Shown here: piece by piece, positions 58,085 through 64,000 of the stretch
Layout of the letters: the number at the start of each line of letters is the position of its first letter
Numbering within the stretch: position 1 is the first letter of the stretch
From: Treponema sp. UBA6852
GTDB taxonomy: Bacteria; Spirochaetota; Spirochaetia; Treponematales; Treponemataceae
Direction of reading: 5' to 3'
Assembly (NCBI GenBank): GCA_002449305.1
Contig: DKDI01000006.1
Span: 67,829-131,828, forward strand
Length of the DNA stretch: 64,000 nucleotides
Translations under genes and position numbers: made by a program
The notes under the pieces: model-generated
Seen by the model: only the letters and a program-made list of their open reading frames with translations
What the model was told of the DNA's origin: nothing
Databases searched by the model: none

Positions 58085-59061
58085 TATTCAGTTCCCAAAT
58101 TGTCTACTGTATAGTCGTAAATCTGCCAAATTCCATCGCGCTGGCGGACATAGTAAGTATAGCGTTTGCGCTCCATGAAGTTGTCATTTTTAAACCATTC
58201 AATTACTTTTACAGTGCCTTCAGTCTGCGAATATGAAGTTGTTTCAATTTTGAATTTAGACGGAATTGCCACAATATCATAGTCAATCCACTGAAGCATC
58301 AAGTCAGCTTTAAATGACCGAAGCATATCAGCTCGCTCATCTGCGCTCACAAGATTGTATTTTCTTCCGCGGGAAGGATCACGCTTGAGCATTTCCTCCA
58401 AATCCATATAAAGGAAGAACTGATCCCAAAGGCTTTTTTGGCGCGCAACAATTGTCTGCTCAACAACACGATCCGGACTTATGTCTTCAGGCTGAAGAAC
58501 AACCGCAGTGTTTGTTTCAACAGGAAGTGCAGATGACGAGGCTGCGGACGGGCTAGGGCGGACTTCAAGGCTAAGTCGGTTTGAAGTCAAGCTGACATTT
58601 TTGTTTCTATAAAGTTCCGGATAAAATCTAAGCTCAACGTAATAAATAGAAGGATCTTTTATTTCAAGGTAGTCTTTTAGATTTTCACGGAAAGAATATT
58701 CTTCGCCCGGTTCAAGGGAAATTTCGCGGAAATACACAGTCTGATTTGTAGTGCGCTTTCTTATCAGTCCTTGAGTTGAAGGAAGCTGCGTCTTTTTTAC
58801 ATTGAAAGCAATAAAATCCACGGAAAACATTTTGTCATCAGCGATTTTAAATCTCAAAGTGGAAGAGCCTTTATTTGAAACTGTTATATAAACATAAACA
58901 GGATTATTTTCCGAGTCTCCCGGATAATAAACAGTTCTATCATAAAACTTTATTGAAACTTCCGCATTTTCAAGTTTCTGCTCTGATTTTTCTGGAACCT
59001 GCGCATAGGCAAAAAAACAGGAAATTGATATAACCATAAGCAAAAAGCGTTTAATGTTCAC
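58084..59061 (-). CDS. Exported protein of unknown function
   Basis: A 325-residue protein with a Sec signal peptide ending CFFAYAQ. The mature part begins with an immunoglobulin-like beta domain (VSIKFYDRTVYYPGDSENNPVYVYITVSN as pattern, including PVYVYITVSNKGSSTLRF), then a Ser/Ala/Pro-rich linker near residue 175, then a mixed domain rich in aromatic residues ending GIWQIYDYTVDNLGTE. I do not recognise a named family. It is co-transcribed with the zinc-ribbon gene. Probably periplasmic. Confidence 0.7.
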   Translation of the reverse strand: MNIKRFLLMVISISCFFAYAQVPEKSEQKLENAEVSIKFYDRTVYYPGDSENNPVYVYITVSNKGSSTLRFKIADDKMFSVDFIAFNVKKTQLPSTQGLIRKRTTNQTVYFREISLEPGEEYSFRENLKDYLEIKDPSIYYVELRFYPELYRNKNVSLTSNRLSLEVRPSPSAASSSALPVETNTAVVLQPEDISPDRVVEQTIVARQKSLWDQFFLYMDLEEMLKRDPSRGRKYNLVSADERADMLRSFKADLMLQWIDYDIVAIPSKFKIETTSYSQTEGTVKVIEWFKNDNFMERKRYTYYVRQRDGIWQIYDYTVDNLGTE

Positions 59062-59105
59062 AAAAATACTCCCGAGGAAAACCTCTTTTTTTGATTTACA
59101 GGGCT

Positions 59106-59133
59106 TTGCAATTCCCTAAAATAAAGCTAAAAT
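59106..59133 (+). promoter_or_regulatory. Possible promoter of mfd
   Basis: TTGCAA at 59106-59111 and TAAAAT at 59128-59133 with a 16-base spacer, about 38 bases before ATG 59171. Confidence 0.4.
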
Positions 59134-59170
59134 AAGCAGATTATTCTATATAATTAATTATCGGTCAATT

Positions 59171-62100
59171 ATGAAAAATACATTATCAACAAAAAGTCAA
59201 AATCCACTGTTTAATCTTATTAATTCCTGCAATGAATTTCATTCGGCCGCAATAAAGTGCGCAGACGCAAAGCCAGAAGATTTTCCGCTGCAAATTTCAG
59301 GGCTAAAAGGAAGCCTTCCAGCTTTTTTTATCAGGCAGACCGAAGAAAGGTACAGACAGAACTGCATCCATGAAACTCAGTATGAAAATAAATTTTTCCA
59401 GTTCCAAAAAGATATTGTCATAGTTGTTCCGACTCAAAAAGAAGCTGACGAATGCGAAACAGATTTAAATACAGTTTTTGAAGATTCTGTAGAAATTTTT
59501 AAATTTCCTTGGTGGGGAACAATTCCATACAGACCTGCGGCAAAAGGCTCAGCTGTTTTTGGAGAAAGAGCAGGAATCCTTGCAAAACTTGCAGTAAAAA
59601 ATCCATTTTCTGAAAAGCCAAGAGTTTTCATAATAACACAAAGAGCTTTTTTAACTCCAGTTCCGCCGATTTCATACACAAAAACATTGGTTACAGTTTT
59701 AAAGAAAGGACAGGAATTTGATCCAGAAAAACTGGCGGAAAAACTGGCGGAGCAGGGCTATCTTAGAGTTCCAAAAATCGGAATGAAAGGTGAGTTCGTT
59801 TTGCGCGGTGAAGTCCTCGAAATCTTTATGAGCGGAGAAAAACTCGCACACAGAATTGTATTCGATTTTGACACAATAAGCCAAATAAAACTTTTTGATC
59901 CAGAAACTCAGACTTCAAAGGAAAACATAGAGCATCTTGTAATTTATCCACAAAAGGAAATTATTTGGACAGAAGAACTTATTGAAAAACTAGAAAGTGA
60001 ATGGAAAAAAGAGGATGAAGCCGGCATAAAAAATGATTTTGCCCTTTATGATAAATCAAAAAAACAATCAACAAACGAACGTTCGGCAGAAATAAGTAAT
60101 AACAAAACTAACAATTCACAAACTAACGAACAGTCAGACTTTAATGAAAATAAAACAGAAATACAAACCAATGCTAACAATCGATTGTTAGACAAAAAAA
60201 ATATACACCTTGCTCTTACAGATGCCGCAAAACAAGAAAAAGACAGAACACTCGCCGAACTTATCGAATTCAAAGAAACAGAAGGCGAAGAATTGTATTA
60301 TTCGGTTCTATTTGACAAACTGTATTCAATTTTAGACTACTTAACAAATAATACAGATATTTATTTTTTCGACTGGGACAGACTTGTGAATGCAGAAAAA
60401 ATGCTAGAAAATGAATATACGGTGGCATACAGGCTTGCGCGTCAAAATATTCCAGTGTTTCCCCCTGCAACCATGCAGCTTGATTTTTTCAATCTGGCAA
60501 CAGAATGTAAAAAACTTGTTGCATTCAGAACTTTAGACACGCTAAGCAATTCTGAAGAAAATATTCAAGACAAATCCATTTCATTCAACACATCGCTAGA
60601 AATAAAATCACAAGCAGGGCAAAGCTATTTCGGAAACATAAATTACTTAAAAGAGCAGCTTTCATCATTTTTAAAAGAGAAATATAACATTTTCGTTTTT
60701 GCTGACAATGGAAACCAGGCTTTAAGAATAAAAGAAATTATAAAGGAATTTTGTGATTCTGGAGTTCAAGTTCTTCCGCAGGCTTTAATAGCCGGATTTA
60801 TGATTCCAGACGAAAAACTTCTTGTCATTCAGGAAAATGAAATTTTCGGCCGCAAAAAAAATACGCCAAAGTCAATTAAAAAAGTAAATTCAAAGCCAAT
60901 AGACACATTCGTGGATCTGACTCCAGGAGATTATATTGTCCATGTAAATTATGGAATCGGGCTTTTCAAAGGAATTGAGCGCGTAAAAGCAATGGGTACA
61001 GAACGCGACTATATAAAACTTGAATATGCCGATGAGGAAATTGCTTTTGTTCCTATCGAGCAAGTAAATATGGTTCAACGTTATATAGGAAGCGAAAACG
61101 AAAAACCAAGGCTCGACCGAATCGGCTCAAAAAGCTGGAGCGCAAGGAAAGCAAAAGTCCAGCAAAAAGTTGAAGAAATTGCAGAAAAACTTATAGATCT
61201 GTATTCAAAACGCCAAGCTTCACGCGGCTTTCCGTTTCCAAAGGATACAGAATGGAACGCAGCATTTGAGGCAGCCTTTCCTTATGAAGATACGCCCGAC
61301 CAATTTTCTGCGACACAGGAAATAAAAGCGGACATGGAAAAACCAGTTCCGATGGACCGGCTTGTATGCGGAGATGTTGGCTACGGAAAAACAGAAATTG
61401 CAATGCGAGCAGCATTCAAGGCTGTAATGGGCGGAAAACAAGTCGCATTTCTTGCGCCGACAACAATTCTTGCAGAGCAGCATTTTGAAAACTGTCAGGA
61501 ACGCTTCAGAAATTTTCCAGTTACAATCGCACAGCTTTCAAGATTTGTTTCTCCATCGGAACAAAAAAAGATAATTTCAAGACTTGCAAGCGGAGAAATA
61601 GACGTTCTCATAGGCACACACCGAATTCTTCAGAAAGATGTCATTTTTAAAAATCTTGGCCTTATGATAATTGATGAAGAGCAACGATTCGGCGTAAAAG
61701 ACAAGGAAAAGCTAAAAACTCTAAAAACAAACATCGACTGCCTAGCAATGAGCGCAACTCCAATTCCACGCACGCTGCACATGAGTCTTTTAAAAATCCG
61801 TGATATGTCGCTCCTTACAACGCCGCCGCAAAACAGACAGCCAATCGAAACTGCAATCGAAGAATACAATGATGAAAAAGTCGCCCGGGCAATAAGAAAC
61901 GAAGTTCAGCGTGGAGGTCAAGTTTTTTACCTTCACAATAGAGTTGAAACGCTTGAAGAAACAAGACTGAAACTTGAAAAACTTGTTCCCGAAATGCTAG
62001 TTGAAACTGCGCACGGAAAAATGACTAGCGAAGAACTTGATGACATTTTCAGAAGATTCAAGATGGGCGGATTTCATATTTTAGTGGCAACTACAATAAT

Positions 62101-62911
62101 AGAAAATGGAATCGATATTCCAAACGTAAACACGATAATAATCGACCGTGCGGATATGTACGGAGTAAGCCAGCTTTATCAGTTGCGCGGACGTGTAGGG
62201 CGAAGCGACAGAAAAGCTTATGCATATCTTTTTTATCCGCAGAACAAAGCTTTAAGCGAAGTTGCAATGAAAAGGCTTCAAGTAATAAGCGATTTTACAG
62301 AATTAGGCTCTGGATTTAAAATTGCAATGAAAGACATGGAAATACGAGGCGCAGGAAATCTTCTTGGAAAAGACCAAAGCGGTGAAGTTTACGCAGTCGG
62401 ATTTGAAATGTACTTAACGCTTTTAAATTCCGCAATAGAAAGACTTTCAAGCAGCAACTGGACAGCGCCAGAAGAAGTTCTTCTTGAACTGGAATACACG
62501 GGATTCATCCCAGATACCTACATAAAAGACGCACAGACAAAAATGGAGCTTTACAAAAAAATCGCATCCGTTCAAACTCAAGATTCATTAAATTCAGTTT
62601 GGGAAGAACTCTTTGACAGATTCGGTCCGATTCCAGATGAAGTAAGCAGCCTTTTAAGCCTTGCAAAAATCCGCATAATCTGCAACAAGCTATCAATAAG
62701 TTCTTTAAAAGAAAAAAAAGGAATTGTCCAAGTCGAATTCAGCAAAGTTTCAAAAGTAAACATTGACAAACTTCTAGGACTGATAAAAACAAGTTCTGGG
62801 CGCGTAAAACTAAACTCAGCCAAGCCAAACCAAATTATCTTGCAAACCGAAGCAATCGACTTAAAAAGTAAAAGTGAATTTATAAAGGAAAAACTCGAGC
62901 AACTGATTTAA
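59171..62911 (+). CDS. mfd: Transcription-repair coupling factor Mfd
   Basis: A 1246-residue DNA translocase that removes stalled RNA polymerase and recruits UvrA. The UvrB-like N-terminal domain includes FPWWGTIPYRPAAKGSAVFGERAGIL; the RNA-polymerase-interaction domain has VDLTPGDYIVHVNYGIGLF; the helicase core has GDVGYGKTEIAMRAAF (Walker A), IIDEEQRFG (Walker B) and QLRGRVGRSDRKAYAY; a C-terminal TRCF domain follows. Between about residues 290 and 345 there is a low-complexity insertion rich in Asn, Ser, Lys and Thr, with no counterpart in the standard protein. Longer than the usual 1150 residues for this reason. Confidence 0.95.
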   Translation: MKNTLSTKSQNPLFNLINSCNEFHSAAIKCADAKPEDFPLQISGLKGSLPAFFIRQTEERYRQNCIHETQYENKFFQFQKDIVIVVPTQKEADECETDLNTVFEDSVEIFKFPWWGTIPYRPAAKGSAVFGERAGILAKLAVKNPFSEKPRVFIITQRAFLTPVPPISYTKTLVTVLKKGQEFDPEKLAEKLAEQGYLRVPKIGMKGEFVLRGEVLEIFMSGEKLAHRIVFDFDTISQIKLFDPETQTSKENIEHLVIYPQKEIIWTEELIEKLESEWKKEDEAGIKNDFALYDKSKKQSTNERSAEISNNKTNNSQTNEQSDFNENKTEIQTNANNRLLDKKNIHLALTDAAKQEKDRTLAELIEFKETEGEELYYSVLFDKLYSILDYLTNNTDIYFFDWDRLVNAEKMLENEYTVAYRLARQNIPVFPPATMQLDFFNLATECKKLVAFRTLDTLSNSEENIQDKSISFNTSLEIKSQAGQSYFGNINYLKEQLSSFLKEKYNIFVFADNGNQALRIKEIIKEFCDSGVQVLPQALIAGFMIPDEKLLVIQENEIFGRKKNTPKSIKKVNSKPIDTFVDLTPGDYIVHVNYGIGLFKGIERVKAMGTERDYIKLEYADEEIAFVPIEQVNMVQRYIGSENEKPRLDRIGSKSWSARKAKVQQKVEEIAEKLIDLYSKRQASRGFPFPKDTEWNAAFEAAFPYEDTPDQFSATQEIKADMEKPVPMDRLVCGDVGYGKTEIAMRAAFKAVMGGKQVAFLAPTTILAEQHFENCQERFRNFPVTIAQLSRFVSPSEQKKIISRLASGEIDVLIGTHRILQKDVIFKNLGLMIIDEEQRFGVKDKEKLKTLKTNIDCLAMSATPIPRTLHMSLLKIRDMSLLTTPPQNRQPIETAIEEYNDEKVARAIRNEVQRGGQVFYLHNRVETLEETRLKLEKLVPEMLVETAHGKMTSEELDDIFRRFKMGGFHILVATTIIENGIDIPNVNTIIIDRADMYGVSQLYQLRGRVGRSDRKAYAYLFYPQNKALSEVAMKRLQVISDFTELGSGFKIAMKDMEIRGAGNLLGKDQSGEVYAVGFEMYLTLLNSAIERLSSSNWTAPEEVLLELEYTGFIPDTYIKDAQTKMELYKKIASVQTQDSLNSVWEELFDRFGPIPDEVSSLLSLAKIRIICNKLSISSLKEKKGIVQVEFSKVSKVNIDKLLGLIKTSSGRVKLNSAKPNQIILQTEAIDLKSKSEFIKEKLEQLI

Positions 62912-63029
62912 ATTCAGTTTTCTTCCGAAAAAGAAAAGTTTTGGGAATATACATTACTGACTATAATGCGCATTCTGTCTACTAAAATATATTATAACTC
63001 ACTTATTTCTTATGTTTCTTTATATTTAG

Positions 63030-64000
63030 CTAAATTTTTCCTCTAAAATCAGGATGCAACTTTAAAAATTCTTCCTGCTCAATTTGCAGTTCTTTCCGCT
63101 TGTTTATAAGCTCAATATTTATTTTTGCAATTTGCGAATAAAGCTCCATATACGAAACCGGAGCTTGCTCAATTTTGCAGGAAGTTGACTTTACAAAATT
63201 CTTATTATTTTTTCTCCACATCTCTTCATCTTCCGCAGTCCAGCCGTTTATTTGATTTTTTGCAAACGTATGAAGTTTTTCTATGCAGACAATTTCATAC
63301 CACTTTTTTTCATAAAAGGATTCAATTGCAATGCGGAAACTTTTATCACTGACTGGCAAAGTCGCTTGATACTCATTATTTCCAATACACTCAATTTTTG
63401 CGGCTGAATTTTTTTCAAGAAATTCTTTATATTGTGATGATTCAAAAAAAGTGCCTGCTGGAAAATAAAAACTGTATCTATAAATTCCGCCCCAAAGTCC
63501 CTGGCTCAGGGATTCACGTTTTCTCATATTCGTCACGGGAAAAATAAGAGCCTCTGTAATCTGCAAATTTGAAGGCAAAACTTTATTCATTTTCGAAACA
63601 AAGTCGGAACTTTCCATATTTTCATAAAGCAAACAGGATGCGGTTTCTTCAAAGGAAGGAATTCCCAAAGTCATTGCAGAAGCAAATTCCAAGCGCGGCA
63701 ACGGATTAAAACCAGATGAAAACACGAAATTCAGCCCAGAACGTAAAACAGCCTTGTGAAAAATTTCAACTTGAGACAAATAAGCAGTAAATTCTCCGCC
63801 GTTTTTTCTTGTAAAATTGAAAATTACTCTATAAAGAACCGGAATATTACATTCAGGCATCTGCAAAGGAATATCAACTGTATTATTTTTTATACATTTT
63901 AAAGCTGATTCTATCTTTTGCTCTGTAAAAACCCCTATTTTTTCTTTTGTATTGCAAACACCGCATTTATGGTTACAGTCTGTACTGCACCTTTCAGCAG
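63030..64000 (-). CDS. Radical-SAM / DUF2344 fusion protein, C-terminal part (start outside window)
   Basis: The reading frame is open from 63998 to the stop at 63030, so the ATG at about 63848-63866 is internal. The upstream portion ends with CSTDCNHKCGVC, the cysteine motif closing a TIGR03960-type radical-SAM protein, and the following 270 residues are the DUF2344 (TIGR03936) domain: YRVIFNFTRKNGGEFTAYLSQVEIFHKAVLRSG is its pattern, with FSSGFNPLPRLEFASAMTLGI the next block. In many anaerobes the two parts are fused. Function is unknown, possibly RNA modification. Confidence 0.82.
   Translation of the reverse strand, partial: AERCSTDCNHKCGVCNTKEKIGVFTEQKIESALKCIKNNTVDIPLQMPECNIPVLYRVIFNFTRKNGGEFTAYLSQVEIFHKAVLRSGLNFVFSSGFNPLPRLEFASAMTLGIPSFEETASCLLYENMESSDFVSKMNKVLPSNLQITEALIFPVTNMRKRESLSQGLWGGIYRYSFYFPAGTFFESSQYKEFLEKNSAAKIECIGNNEYQATLPVSDKSFRIAIESFYEKKWYEIVCIEKLHTFAKNQINGWTAEDEEMWRKNNKNFVKSTSCKIEQAPVSYMELYSQIAKINIELINKRKELQIEQEEFLKLHPDFRGKI

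Overview
The window looks like chromosomal DNA of a spirochaete of the genus Treponema: AT-rich (mid-30s % G+C by eye) with spirochaete-type gene content, including a loaP antiterminator next to a long glycan locus, a GldA/GldFG/DUF4340 transporter set, a fused radical-SAM/DUF2344 protein and several exported proteins I cannot name. Species cannot be fixed from the sequence alone.

Layout. 1-4.5 kb: housekeeping run (ComEC tail, RsmA, YggS-type PLP protein, an exported protein, two RluA-family pseudouridine synthases). 4.6-11.9 kb: an RND efflux operon (double-TetR regulator with its own promoter and operator, TolC-type outer membrane protein, lipoprotein adaptor, AcrB-type pump, P-II-like accessory protein) closed by a terminator. 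11.9-15.3 kb: a broken acyltransferase gene and a two-gene HD-phosphohydrolase operon. 15.3-46.1 kb: a surface-glycan locus that starts with loaP and a long leader, then carries two FdtA-type ketoisomerases, FdtC- and FdtB-type enzymes, a private KASIII/ACP/SDR acyl module, a CDP-alcohol-type phosphotransferase with two PLP aminotransferases and a cytidylyltransferase, flippase, acyltransferases, Wzy-type polymerase, four GT2 glycosyltransferases, and gmd/fcl. manC and rfbD sit just beyond it on the opposite strand (46.2-48.3 kb). 48-64 kb: housekeeping again (exported protein, RNase Z, Gld-type ABC transporter, FolC, alanine racemase, HAD phosphatase, tRNA-Leu, Mfd, radical-SAM/DUF2344 fusion).

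Two things stand out in the glycan locus. First, it has three poly-G tracts of exactly nine G and one of seven, all inside genes between 18.4 and 30.8 kb, in a genome otherwise poor in G; I noticed no comparable tract elsewhere in the window. Two of the G9 tracts lie at the very 3' end of a gene, just before a next gene whose ribosome binding site lies in a small hairpin and whose ATG overlaps the stop codon of one of the possible reading frames. This suggests slippage could switch translational coupling to the downstream gene. Second, the locus is threaded with defence and toxin-antitoxin cassettes: Panacea/PemK-like, HNH + PARIS-like (AriA/AriB), an HNH protein coupled to a glycosyltransferase, a DUF262 + HEPN + membrane-protein operon, RelB/YafQ, antitoxin/PIN and HicBA. 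Several are bounded by short direct repeats or by gene remnants that record the insertion events.

Together the glycan genes would build a polymer with a 3-acylamino-3,6-dideoxyhexose (dTDP-linked route), probably GDP-fucose-derived sugar, optional O-acylation, and perhaps a phospho-alcohol or phospho-amino-alcohol decoration, with decorations under slippage control and transcription of the long unit helped by LoaP. All functional statements are from reading translated sequence; no searches were run.
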